A program made the position numbers and the translations under genes. Positions 23,119 to 33,710 of a stretch of 64,000 bases of DNA are shown one piece after another. This DNA is from Cycas panzhihuaensis. Lineage: Eukaryota > Cycadophyta. Location of the stretch: positions 111,235,741 to 111,299,740 of the forward strand of contig CM041465.1 in the NCBI GenBank assembly GCA_023213395.1, read 5' to 3'. How positions within the stretch are numbered: position 1 is the first letter of the stretch; the number at the start of each line of letters is the position of its first letter. The notes beneath the pieces are model-generated. The model searched no databases. It was not told where the DNA came from and saw only the letters and a list, made by a program, of their open reading frames with translations.

Positions 23119-24336
23119 GTCCTATGAATTATTTTTCTTTAATACATCTATCTTTTCCTGCATAGCCCTCTTCCACTTCTCACTATGGATATTATCTACT
23201 ACTTCTTGATAACATGTAGGCTCACCATCATTAGAAACCAAAGCAATAGAAGTAAATGGGTTCTACTTGTCAGGTGGATGACTAACTCATGTAGATCTTC
23301 TAACTATTGGCAGAGGAGTGTCCATATACTCCTGTAAATCTATTAAAAATTCATCTTTAGAAAGATCTTCCTACTCTTCTGATTCCAAAGATTGCTAGGT
23401 TTCAAACTTGGCCTATTGATATTCATCTTTCTACTCTTGTTTCACTTTAATTTCTATACTGTCTGAATTTAGAAGGGGACATTCATCAAATATAACATCT
23501 CCGTTAATGATGATTTTATGCACAGTAGGATCACACAACCTGTATCCCTTCACACCATTTTTATTACCATAACTAACAAAGATACATTTCTTAGATTTTG
23601 GGTCTAACTTTGAACGTTTACTTTTATTAGTCCAAGCATAAGTATCACAACCAAAAACTCTCAAATTTAAATAGTCACATAGATGTCCAGTCTATACCTC
23701 TTGAGGAATCTTGTAGTCTATTGCAAGTGATGATGACCTATTTACCAGATAACAAGTTGTCTGAACAGCTTCTGCCCACAAGCCCTGCTCCACTCCAGTA
23801 TTACTTAGCATGCTTATTACTCTTTCTAAGAGTGTCTTATTCATGTGCTCAACAATGCCATTTTGCTATGGAGTATAGCTAGTGGTCTTGTGTCTTTCGA
23901 TCTCAGCTTCTCTATAATAGTTCTCAAACTCCAAGGAGTTGAACTCACCTCCATTGTTAGTTCTGAAATATTTGATTGACTTACTAGTACTATTCTCAAT
24001 TAGAGCCTTGAACTACTTAAACACACTGAAAACTTTAGATTTCATTTTTAAAAAATAGACCCATACCTTCCTGGAGTAATCATCTATAAATGTGATAAAG
24101 TATAATGATCATCCACAAGATATTTTAGGGGTTGATTCCTACACATTTGAATGTATGTAATCCAGAATGCCTGTACTAGTGTGACTCCCTACTTTAAACC
24201 TAAGTCTACAATATTTTCTAAAAACACAATATTTACAAAATTCTAAATCTCAAAGTTGTAAGTCAAGAAGTAATTTATGGTTTATCAGCACCTTAAGTCC
24301 TCTCTCACTCATGTACCTAAGTCTCTGATGCCATAA
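23119..24336 (-). pseudogene. Integrase, copia internal copy 2
   Basis: Homologous in order and length to 18501-19682. The conserved C-terminal block (MRVFGCDTYAWTNKSKRSKL, CIFVSYGNKNGVKGYRLCDP) lies in an open stretch at 23431-23664. The catalytic core, at about 23760-24200, is interrupted by stops. A transposition-competent integrase is not encoded. Confidence 0.83.
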
Positions 24337-24912
24337 CTAAGCTGGATCTTCTGCAATCTTTGATGTTGTAGCTGCTTGGCTGATATCAATGCTTCCCACT
24401 AAAATGTAAAGGTTTCCTTTCTTTAAGGCTTTCATAATAACCAAGGTGCCCTTTGACACCTTTAAGACTCCTTCATAACCTATATGCTTAAAACCACCTG
24501 AATCTAGTTCACCCAAGGAAATCAGATTCCTTTTCAGATCAGGTACATGTCTAACCTCAGTTAATGTTCTCACTACCCCATCGAACATCTTAATTCGGAT
24601 GCTACCAATACCCACTATCTTATAAGAAACTTCATTTCCCATAAGTACATCACCACCATTAAGATGTTGGTATGATGAGAACCAACTCTTGTGTGGACAC
24701 ATGTGGTGCGAAGCACCTGAATCTAATAACCAGTCATGGTAATAATGAGAAACATTATAAGTAACTAAGACATCATCATCCATACCTTGATTTGACTCCA
24801 CCTGATTCACCTCCTTGGTAGGATCTTCCTTTTTCTGGAACTCCTTCCTTTTGTAGCAATCCTTCTTAAGGTGACCGGTCTTATTACAGTGCCAACACAT
24901 GAGCTTACTCAT
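24337..24912 (-). pseudogene. Zinc knuckle and protease, copia internal copy 2
   Basis: A 191-codon open stretch starting MSKLMCWHCNKTGHLKKDC, an intact CCHC zinc knuckle (nucleocapsid), which then runs straight into the protease. The active site WLLDSGASHHM lies near residues 64-74, followed by MGNEVSYKIVGIGSIRIKMF and DLKRNLISLGEL. Unlike copy 1, gag and protease are joined here without a stop, which shows that they form one polyprotein. Confidence 0.9.
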
Positions 24913-25645
24913 CTTACTTTTTTACTTTGACCTTGATGTATCCCTAGAGCTTTGTCCTCTATCAATTGTTCTACCCCTTGTTGTCATGGCTTCTAGTGTG
25001 GAGGTTTCAAGACTAGACTTTCTCTATACTTCTTCCATCAATAAAGCACTCACAACAGAATCATATTCTAATTTATCTATAGTGCTAAAACTAATTGAGG
25101 TAACAATATTATCTTAGGATTCTGGTAATAAACATAACAAGGTAACAATCATGTCCTTATCTTTAATTTTAACATCGATACTAGCCAACTGAAAAATAAG
25201 AGTATTTAAGATATTTAAATGGTGAGAAATTTTTATACCTTCCTTCATCCGTAATGAGTATAGTTGCCTCTTCAAGTAGATTTAATTTGTCATTGATTTG
25301 GTCATATATAAGCTTTTCAACTAAGTCCATAATCCCACTATTGTCTACTCTGTTATGATGTTAAATAGAACTTCATCTACCAAGCATAATCATATTATGA
25401 TAAGAGCCCTTTTCTCTGGATCATCCTATTCGTCATCGTCCATCCCTGTGGGTTTCTTCATTTTTCCTGTAAGAGCTCTGTACAAACCCTATTATATAAA
25501 AACATCATATGCTTTCAATTTCCACAACTTAAAGTTGTTCTTGCTATTGAATTTCTCCACCTTAAACTTTGCACTTACTAGTTTCACCATTTGGTGTAGA
25601 TAAGGCCGAAACCAAAATATTTACAAACTTACTACAAAAATAAAA
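24913..25645 (-). pseudogene. gag N-terminal part, copia internal copy 2
   Basis: Homologous to 20210-20960. Minus-strand translation across several stops and a frameshift resembles the copy 1 gag (LESWDN-type and VEVQRKSS-type segments). No stretch longer than about 60 codons is open. It adjoins the PBS at 25645-25661. Confidence 0.75.
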
Positions 25646-25661
25646 GTGACTCAGATACCAC
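25645..25661 (-). other. Primer binding site, internal copy 2 (altered)
   Basis: On the minus strand, TGGTATCTGAGTCACTT lies 2 bp from the LTR end. The core TGGTATC is kept but AGAGC has become TGAGTC, so tRNA pairing would be weakened. Confidence 0.75.
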
Positions 25662-25662
25662 T

Positions 25663-26310
25663 TGTTGAGACAATAAGGTCCCAATACCCTGAAACTACCA
25701 CCAAGATCTAAACTATTCTTGCAACTAGTTACAAGAATCAAAACTAAAATTACAAGTAAGTTCTTAAACTAGAGATAAAATAATAAAATGAACAAGAAAG
25801 ACAAGCATAAAATGCACATCCCATATAACATGGTAAAACCACAACAGTGTGCTATGGAAACATCCATACAGGAAAGGTATCAATCTTTATTATCATAGAA
25901 TAGAGATAATGTACACAACAAGTAGTAGAGTACTCTTAGTAATAACAACCAGTCATCGCTTTACTCATAGTACATTGAACAACCTCAACATAAAGAAATA
26001 TACCCTAAATCGGGCTATATGAGTGGGTCATACATAGCAAAAATCTTAACCATAGAATCTAGGGTATTTTTATCGAATGACCTTGTTTCTCTTTAGAATT
26101 TAATATAGTTTCTAGTGCTAATTTTTTGGGTCAGGGGCTATCGCCCTTGAACCCCCTCTTAGTGGGGGGCGTTCCACACCCCTTGCACCCCCCTGGCCAA
26201 GGGGGCCTCCCGCCCCCCTTGGAATCCCCCGAGAAAGGTTTAGGGGGAAAACCGTGCTGTTAACATGTCAAAATTTAAGCCTCTAACCATTGTTGCCACA
26301 TTACCCAACA
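25663..26310 (-). repeat. LTR 3 (rightmost, 5') of the copia array
   Basis: 648 bp, TGTTGAGACAA to CCCAACA, followed by the target duplication TAGAT. Its G-run block (C runs on the plus strand, 26131-26235) is the best preserved of the array. Confidence 0.92.
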
Positions 26311-26315
26311 TAGAT

Positions 26316-27589
26316 TTCTAAATTATAAGATTCATTGGAATCCCGATTCAAAGCACTATTACCTGAAGGTATTTTTTTCTTGATTTGACTACTCATCTTA
26401 TAGGTTTAAGCAAGTTAAAGTTGAACTTGTTTGTACTACCTATTTTATTAACCTTGGAAGGACACTTTTAACGGTTTCTTTAATATCTTGAGCTTCATAG
26501 CTTAGAATTGAGTATCATCTAATTCTGGTGAAAGATATTTTAGAGATCTATAGTTTTAAGTTATTTTTATTTTATTTTGAGTCTATTTTATATGTGTTCT
26601 AGGCTATCAAAGTTAAGGTTACTTTCAAGTCCTGGTTGGACATTTTTTTAGCTTTTCGAGTTATATTTTCTTCTCATTCTGAATATACTTTTCTTGATAT
26701 TTACATATTATTGATCAATAATCAGACTTGCTGGTATTCATTAATATTTTAAGGGATTTTACAACTCATATAACCTATTTTTGGGTCTTTAGAGCAAAAG
26801 GAGCCCCTTTCTTATTCATTTCATTAATCAGGAATTTATTGCCATTGTTACTTCACTTTTATCAAATTTAATTTTATATAAAGTACTTTTGAGTTTGATA
26901 TAAAGTTCACTTATACCCTTTTATTATTATTAAAGGATTTTTTACCCACATTCATTCTCAAAACAATTTGATTTTAAGTAACTTGATTATAAGAATTTGA
27001 TTGGTTGTCATTTAGAAAATTCATTTATTTTATTTCAAATCTAAAAGGAAAAGTCCTTGGCTCTAATTTAGAATATATTTTCATCTTTATTTTAATTTTT
27101 TTTTAAGAGAAAGTCTTTACTTCTTTAGAAAGAAATCTAATTTTTTAAAGGAAGAGCATTCTTTATTTTTAAAGGTTCAAAAGAATTTTTTTTTCTTTTC
27201 AAAGTTGAAAAAGAGATATTTCTTCTAAAGTGCAAAGAGAGCATTCCTTTTTTTATTGTTTCAAAGACTTCCATATTTTTTTTGGAAAGTGATTACTTGC
27301 ATATTTCTTTCAAAGAGTTCATTGTTTACTTCACCTTGATTAGAGGACATTATATTTTATTCAAGTTATTTTCCTTTTGCATAAAAGGAATCTCATTTTA
27401 TTTTTAAAGGCATTACATCATATTTTTTTGGAAGTTATTAGCAAAACCACATCATTGGTAAACTTATTGATATTGGATTACATTCTTTTTGGAATATCTT
27501 TATCATCTACTTGCATTAGTATTAAAATCATTTAAGGAGTTGCTGACTTGAAAATTATATTTCTTTTTTATTATATACTAAAGTTTTCT
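26316..27589 (+). other. Gene-free interior of the nested element with degenerate purine/pyrimidine repeats
   Basis: AT-rich sequence with no coding resemblance. From about 27030 to 27470 a loose pattern recurs roughly every 35-45 bp, alternating T-tracts with motifs such as TTCAAAGAG and TTTAAAGG. It looks like an eroded tandem repeat of the leader. Nothing else is recognised. Confidence 0.45.
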
Positions 27590-28290
27590 ATACAAATGAC
27601 AATTAATATAAATCAAATACGATTTCCTATATTTGATGGCCATGATTTTTCATAATGTCATAAAATAATACAAACTTACTTTATTACAAATGATCTTTCG
27701 AGATACCTATAAGATGGATATGAACTTAATACTAAATAAGATATAAAAAAAGATAATGAAGCCTTAGCTATATTATTTTTCACTATAGATGACAATGTTT
27801 CTTCTAAGTTTATGAAATGATAACCTCCAAAACTGTATAGAACACCTCAAATTCTATTTATAGGGGAGAAACCCTCAATATAAATGAACTTAACTTTAAT
27901 GTTGTTGAACATGTGAAACAAATGTTAGAGAAGGTTGTTTGTGATGAAAAGACTAGTGAAGAAAATTCAAATCAAATGAATGATCACCTTGTTGTACGTG
28001 AAGTTGATCCTTCATTTGAGGGGGTGAAACCTTATGATATGATTGTTACTTACAAAATAAAGATTATAGATAATAAAGTCAAAGATGTAGTCATTCATCC
28101 TCATTCAAATTAAGCTACACCTACTTGGACTTCATTTGAATCACTCAATATTAAAGAGACATATATTACCAAAAGGACGAGGCAAGTTGATGATGATAAA
28201 GCTAAAAGGTAAACATTCACAGTTTTTTTCAAGTTCAAGTTTCACAAGTTTAAAGAGAAAAATGAAGATGTTCCTGATGACCATTAAGGG
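27590..28290 (+). pseudogene. gag-like remnant at the 3' end of the nested element
   Basis: Plus-strand translation starts with NINQIRFPIFDGHDFS, then DNEALAILFFTIDDNVSSKF, resembling the start of copia gag proteins (P-x-FDG-x-N/D-F/Y and ALxxxxxxxDD). A 66-codon open stretch (27913-28113) and further short pieces follow. No protease, integrase or RT motif lies between this and the LTR at 28297, so pol is absent rather than only mutated. Function beyond gag is unknown. The assignment rests on short motifs. Confidence 0.5.
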
Positions 28291-28296
28291 AGAGAA
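28285..28296 (+). other. Polypurine tract of the nested element
   Basis: TAAGGGAGAGAA lies immediately before the LTR start TGTTGGGGTT. Confidence 0.8.
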
Positions 28297-28634
28297 TGTT
28301 GGGGTTAATGTTTATCACCCTGCTCCCATCATTTACGCATATGAGTGCACACATATGAAGGTAAGTAAGGTAAGGTTAAAGTTACTTTAGTTAAGTATTA
28401 TTCTATTATATTTTAAATTTTAGAGGTTGAGGAGGTTTCCCTCCCTACTCAAACTATATCTTTACTGGGGTGACAAACCTTGGTGTCTTTTGACACTACC
28501 TTCATTTTTGGACATTTGTAATACTCTCTTAAAGATGGTTTGAATACAAAGATTATTGTATTTATGTGTTTATACTATAATAGATTGATTATTTTGATAT
28601 CGGTTCTGCTCTGTCTCCATTTTATGAACCATCA
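28297..28634 (+). repeat. 3' LTR of the nested non-autonomous element
   Basis: 338 bp, the same length as the 5' LTR, from TGTTGGGGTT to ACCATCA, followed by the target duplication TTAAA at 28635-28639. Confidence 0.92.
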
Positions 28635-28639
28635 TTAAA

Positions 28640-28960
28640 ACAAATGAATAATTCCTCCAAGTTAAGTTGAAAAGTACTTAATATTTTTAGCTATTGTACT
28701 CTCAAAACCACATCGACTCCTCCCACTAGAATGACATACATTGAGGAAGCTAATTGGTAATCTCCCATAGTTATTTTAATATTATAACATTTACCTCAAC
28801 AGGCTAATGTACAACCATTGGCAATCATAACTTGAAAATTCTTAACTAGATAAGGAAAATAATTTAATTCTTTTGTAAGTTTCCTATTGATAACTACCCT
28901 TTTCTTCTTAATGTATCCTATCTGTGGAGCTATAATCCCTACTAAAACATGGATAAATAT
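28640..28960 (-). pseudogene. Protease (C-terminal part) of the split chromovirus
   Basis: Minus-strand translation reads NRKLTKELNYFPYLVKNFQV, NIKITMGDYQLASSMYVI and then VVLRVQ, the position of the conserved VVLGVQWL motif that ends chromovirus protease. The sequence then meets the TTAAA junction and resumes at 13454 with the linker to RT, confirming that the two arms were one reading frame. The protease active site upstream (about 28930-29000) is not clear. Confidence 0.75.
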
Positions 28961-29945
28961 TATCGTTGTGTTCTCTTCTTCAATATCTAGTGGTTGAGGA
29001 GCTGTGTCATCTTTTACAATGGCTTCTTCTAGATCTTCTTCCTATGTATCTTCAATGATGAATAGTCATCTTTCTGAACATTTATGATCTTTATTCCACT
29101 TCTCATTGCATCCAAAATAAATACCCTTTAGTCTTTTCTCATTTATTTATTTAGCTATTATCCTTCATGTTATAGGAATGTGTGGGCTTCTTTTTTCTTC
29201 CCCCATTCTATTATATTTTCAGGCAGTCTTATTTTTAGCTTTAATCTGTCAAACTGCTATGATTGCTTCTATTAGGATACTTGACTTCAGCAAGCACAAT
29301 TCATATTGTATATCTTCTTTTAAATCCCCAATGTAGAGTTTAAATAATTTTTCATTATTAATAACATCAACTAGGGTAGCTAATTTTTGGTTTTCTATAA
29401 TGTATTCTAATATCGTTCCTTCTTATTTTAGTTTAGCCAAATAACTAAAGTAGTCATCATCCCAAATATTGTCAAATTACACTGAAAGATCCTCCACAAA
29501 ATTTTCCCACCTATATGATATTCCTTCACATTTTTTCTTTATCTATTGGTACCACTAGAAGGGCTATGATTCCATTTCTAATGAAGCTAAGATGATTTTT
29601 TTATCAGATGGTACTTGGTGAAGACTAAAACGTTGTTCCATTTGGCTAACTCAGGTTCTAATATATTTTCTATTAAATTTCCTAATTTCCACTTTAAGGA
29701 GATCATTGGATCGTAGCCCTCCTTGGTCATGGTGATCACCTTCACTCCATATCTTATCCTTTCCCTTCCAAGATCCCTCATTATATATTTGTAATCTTAA
29801 TTGACTTGTAATTTTTTGAAGGGTTTTATAAATTCTTTCAAATTCACCTTCAAACTTACCCATCATTAAGTCCAATTATTTTTTAAAGGCCTCCTTAATT
29901 GTATTAACATATTCATCCTACGCTGGGTTATTTTTTGGGGCCATG
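28961..29945 (-). pseudogene. gag with zinc knuckle, split chromovirus
   Basis: The start MAPKNNP lies near 29943, about 1.1 kb after the PBS. Coiled, charged sequence follows (MMGKFEGEFERIYKTLQKI, about 29790-29875). Near 29060-29130 a zinc-knuckle remnant reads YFGCNEKWNKDHKC, matching the chromoviral CFYCxEKWxxGHxC pattern with the first Cys lost. The frame changes at least twice and stops are frequent. Gag of this clade is normally about 400 residues, which fits the span. Confidence 0.72.
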
Positions 29946-31016
29946 GTCATAAGATTGGATCAAAGTTAAATGTTTGCTTTATAAAAGGTATCTAAAAGAA
30001 ATGTATCTACAAAAAATAACCCCTAACTAGGGTTTAGTCACTGGAATCAAATTGATCAAGACCAATAACATAGGATTGTCTAGGTCTGGGATTGTCTGGT
30101 TTATAGGCCCTCCGATATACTAATCCTAATCATAAATAGTATCAATTTGTAGAGGCTAATGCTCTACTCTACAATCATGCTATGTTGTCTCTAGGATACA
30201 TGGAGAATAACTTCCTGAGGCTTACTGCTTACTAGTGTACTATAAATTATAGATGATCAAGATGTCTCCTATGGTTACCTATACTAGGAATACATGCCTA
30301 AGAGGGTCCTCCTACATACTCGTAGGTATATGGAGGCTCAATTATATAGTCAAGTTTTATCTAAGGCTTGGTTCAGGAGTGTGATCTCTAGTTCTTCATA
30401 CGAGGGCAGAAAAGCTACAATGTACTTAACCTAAAATGATAGTTCATCGTCATATTTATAAACCCTTGGTATAGGGTCTCTAGCCTATACCAACTAAAAA
30501 AATTATAAATAAAAAGTAAACCACTATAAATTATTAAGAGAAAATGATAAAACTATTTCTCTCTAAAAAATATAGTTTAAAAATATATAAAATATAGATT
30601 AAAATTATAGCCTCTAAAATATAATTCCAATAGTTTAAACGAAATTGAATTATGATATCTAGATCAAAGTTATGGACTATAATAGTACTTATTAGTAAAA
30701 TACTAATAACTTTTTACTATAAAATCCTATTAACTCAAAACTACTTCCATTAGAAAGTAAATTAAAAAACACATAAAATGAAAAAAAAAATTGAGGTTAT
30801 TTGGATACCTGTAGCTAAAGTTATGGCTCTTTGAATTTAAGGTTACAGATTTATCCTAAAAATATGGTGATAGAAAAGAAGCAGACCAAAATTAATTTTA
30901 TTATAATTTTTACACTTTCATCCCAAAATCTATAGTGTAACCACTTAAAATTTACAAGGCAAGAAATTTTATCTCAAATTCTCCCTCCAAAAACCTTTAA
31001 TGGCACCTCCCACAAC
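29946..31016 (-). other. 5' leader of the chromovirus, no gene seen
   Basis: AT-rich untranslated leader between the PBS and the gag start on the minus strand. It contains no recognisable coding sequence or RNA gene. Confidence 0.5.
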
Positions 31017-31031
31017 GCTACTCTAATACCA
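31017..31031 (-). other. Primer binding site of the chromovirus
   Basis: Minus-strand TGGTATTAGAGTAGC begins 2 bp beyond the LTR end. It is the initiator-Met type with a C-to-T change in the core. Confidence 0.8.
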
Positions 31032-31033
31032 AT

Positions 31034-31218
31034 TGTATTGAACCTAAATCACAAGAGAGAAATCCAATTGCATATGGTAACACAAAAGCCAAAACTATAA
31101 AGTATCTGTAATCACATGTATTGATGGGCCTCTTCAAGGGGGCAACCTCCAATACATAAGATCACAATACTTCCAGATGATCCTCACTCCTACATTACAC
31201 ACACACACATACACACAT

Positions 31219-31266
<48 letters not shown>

Positions 31267-31374
31267 TTAGGGCTATTAAGATTTCCCATCTCTTGGACTT
31301 ATGAATGTGGGATAATTACAAGAATAAAAATATAAGATTTAATAAGAAGAGAGATAAGGGTTGGGTTCTTAACA
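31034..31374 (-). repeat. 5' LTR of the minus-strand chromovirus
   Basis: 341 bp, TGTATTGAAC to TTAACA, paired with 10131-10426. The length difference is mostly an expanded CA/TA microsatellite. Confidence 0.9.
31195..31263. repeat. (CA)n/(TA)n microsatellite inside the LTR
   Basis: Alternating CA, with TACA interruptions, passes into about 20 TA units. The other LTR has only ACATACATATATATA here, so the expansion happened after insertion. Confidence 0.9.
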
Positions 31375-31784
31375 ACATTCATGCTTAAGAGGTGCACGAA
31401 CACCCCTGTTAGGGTTATTAGGTCACTCACCTATATATTTGGCATTTTGCATTAGCAAGTAATTAGTAACTTACCTCACTAACCCTAGAGCATTTAGGCA
31501 ACCTAGTTAGTTGATATATATCGTGTTATATTCTAGCTACACTCTTTCCATATTATTTGATATGCTATGATGTGATGTCATTACTTTTGCATGATCATAT
31601 AGCCTTGGTTTATTATTACTCTTTTATGTTTATTTAGTTTTACTTATTAGTAATATTTACATGATCCATGTTTCATTCTTATATGGCAAATCAGATGATT
31701 ATATGCTATAGTTATCATATGATTGATTTATAGCTAGCACTAGCATGATGTTTAAATGAATGAAGTGATTGTTATATTAAGTAT
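31375..31784. other. Unassigned stretch between elements
   Basis: About 410 bp, AT-rich, with no gene, LTR or repeat recognised. It should be the original right flank of the chromovirus insertion, possibly the continuation of whatever occupies 9551-10130. Confidence 0.3.
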
Positions 31785-32321
31785 TGTTAAAAATATAAGT
31801 AAATTAATGTAAAACCAAAACTCATAGCATTCATCACATGTATAACAAGTAGGAAATGAATAAGTGATAATGAACCATAACTCCTCAAATTCTCATTAAG
31901 TTCTCAAACATCTTATTAGAAAATCAGAGTCAAAGATAACCAGTAAATAAAGCAAGATAAGATCATAATTGCAAAGTGATATATAAGAAATAATCTTGTA
32001 TTGAATTACAAACAAATACAATAAACTCTTTGCATATACTTTCCTTACATTAATCATTATAATTGTGTGATTGAGTCACTTGGTCTATCTATAAGAGTAA
32101 GATCACTCTTCATTAATAATGAGAGCGTGACTAAAGAATAAAGCAATAAAGTAAAGAAATAATAAGTACACCTCATGCATGCTCTTGTATGAGAAACACT
32201 ATAGGTACAACTCATTCATGTTCTTGAATATGGGATAAAGAATATAGAAATACATCTTTTGAGGGAACTTACCTAATATGACTCATTAGTTAACCTGATA
32301 AAATAATAAGTAAGAATTACA
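31785..32321 (-). repeat. 3' LTR of the deleted copia element
   Basis: About 537 bp. Shared blocks with 33711-34252 include CACCTCATGCA and ACTATAGGTACAACT. Identity is perhaps 80-85 percent by eye, so it is an old insertion. Confidence 0.8.
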
Positions 32322-33692
32322 TATTATTTTTAGCACCCCATGATAATGTGTAATTTATTATCTCTCATAAATAAGAGCTTTCTTAGCCTCTCAAACTTCT
32401 CATGACTTAATGGCTTAGTGAGAATGTCAATAAATTAATCCTTAGTTAGATAATAAACCAACTCAACTACTCTACACTGTACTTGTTATCAAAGTTCTAC
32501 CTACTTTATATATAATTTATGATTTGATTCAAATCTAATGAATCCAAGAGAGTAAATCCATGCATCTTTTGATGAAGCCTTCTTTTAAAAATGAGTGATG
32601 AGATCATGAAGAACATAAATCCCAATGATTACTAATACTTCTCCATCATAATCCTCTTACTCTTCGTCGTCCATAACTAATATAATTGAGGTAGAAGGTG
32701 TAGATCTAGTTATAGCTTGAGGGGAAAAGATATCTGCCTTTGATTCCTTCTATTCAATAAGTTTTATTAATTTTTAAGTACCAAATTTTTAAAAATTTTA
32801 AATTTCTAAATTATATAATTCTCACCATTAAGCTTATATGCATCTAAAAGAACATAACTAATAATGTTAACACTAGACATGGTGAGAAAATATATACATG
32901 ACAAAGATTACAAGCATAAGTTCATAAATAGACTTAGTGGTTGTAAGGTCTTATTATAATTTTAGATCTTTGAAATAAAAGTATAACTAAAAATATGAAG
33001 CTAAAATCAAAATCACTAAAATAGGAAGCAAATAAGTGAGATATGAGGTTTACCCCCTTTCTAGAGTCTAAAACCTCACTACATGTGACCATAGCTTTAG
33101 AACTTAATTTAAAAACTTCAAACAAATTACAATTCACTTTAATTTCATTAAAAATATTAGGATAATAAAACTAAAATATAGTACTGATTTTTCATGACTT
33201 TTCAACAGTCATTGTTGCCCAAAATTCATCATGCAACATTGTGAGACTTGATCAGTCCATTCTAAAGTAAACTTTTATAACTAAGAGTAGAATTTAATTG
33301 ATATCTATTTGATCCACATAACTATCGAGTAAATCAATGAAGAAATAGGGAAGAAATCTCTTGTTTTAAGAGCAAGAAAGGGGTTCAGAGGGTTTCCTAA
33401 CTTCTCTAAGTTTACAAGGTAGATTTAAACCAAAACATCTCAGTCAAAAGGTAGAAAAATAGTACTAAATAGATTTTAGATGCATTGGCAATAAACCCAT
33501 GAGTAAAAAGTCTATAAAAACTAGTAATTTAAAGTGCTCAATGATGCTAAAAATGCCCTTATAATAGAACTAAGACACCTTCCACTAAGAAAATCCTTAT
33601 GGGTTTGCTTGAAAGCCACAAAAAATAGTAATAGAGATCTATATTATACATTGAAATGTATGTTAAAACTTAAAAGTTTTTCAACTAATAAA
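32322..33692 (-). pseudogene. gag start fused to RNase H end in the deleted copia element
   Basis: The coding remnant is too short for a copia polyprotein (normally about 1300 residues). The gag start motif LNGENY lies near 32830-32880, and the RNase H terminal motif DILTKPLS lies about 450 bp further on in the minus direction, with stops between. Leader sequence without genes fills 32900-33692. The open frames at 32934-33137 and 33534-33716 show no resemblance. Confidence 0.6.
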
Positions 33693-33710
33693 CCATGGGC
33701 TTTGATACCA
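33693..33710 (-). other. Primer binding site of the deleted copia element
   Basis: Minus-strand TGGTATCAAAGCCCATGG directly abuts the LTR end ACA. It is the initiator-Met type with one G-to-A change. Confidence 0.85.

Larger units (their letters stand above)
16280..26310 (-). mobile_element. Tandem Tork-like Ty1/copia array: LTR-internal-LTR-internal-LTR
   Basis: Three LTRs (16280-16927, 20970-21615, 25663-26310) are spaced 4690 and 4693 bp apart and separated by two internal regions of 4042 and 4047 bp. Each internal region has, on the minus strand, a PBS at its right end, gag, protease, integrase, RT, RNase H and a polypurine tract at its left end. The middle LTR is shared. One target duplication encloses everything. 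This is the product expected from unequal recombination between LTRs of one insertion. Gene order (integrase before RT) and conserved motifs place it in Ty1/copia, near Tork/TNT1-like elements. Confidence 0.92.
13455..28634 (+). mobile_element. Plus-strand non-autonomous LTR element nested in the chromovirus
   Basis: Two 338 bp LTRs (13455-13792 and 28297-28634), an iMet-like PBS after the left one, a purine-rich AAGGGAGAGAA tract before the right one, and a perfect TTAAA target duplication. It interrupts the chromovirus between protease and RT. Removing the copia array at 16280-26310 leaves about 5.1 kb, with only a gag-like remnant at its 3' end and no recognisable RT or integrase. It therefore probably depended on another element's enzymes. 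PBS type and gag resemblance suggest copia affinity, but this is weak. Confidence 0.87.
10131..31374 (-). mobile_element. Minus-strand chromovirus (Ty3/gypsy), split by a nested 15.2 kb insertion
   Basis: Terminal direct repeats at 10131-10426 and 31034-31374 begin TG and end CA on the plus strand. A polypurine tract adjoins the left LTR and an iMet-type PBS adjoins the right one, so the element reads right to left. Removing the nested element (13455-28634) and its duplicated 5 bp leaves about 6.06 kb, normal for a chromovirus. Gene order on the minus strand is gag, protease, RT, RNase H, integrase, chromodomain. Flanking 5-mers are GTATT (10126-10130) and ACATT (31375-31379), a target duplication only if two transitions have occurred. 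Confidence 0.88.

Noticed and set aside
27030-27470. CRISPR-like or satellite array
   Set aside because: The repeats are degenerate, low complexity, of variable spacing and lie in plant nuclear DNA.
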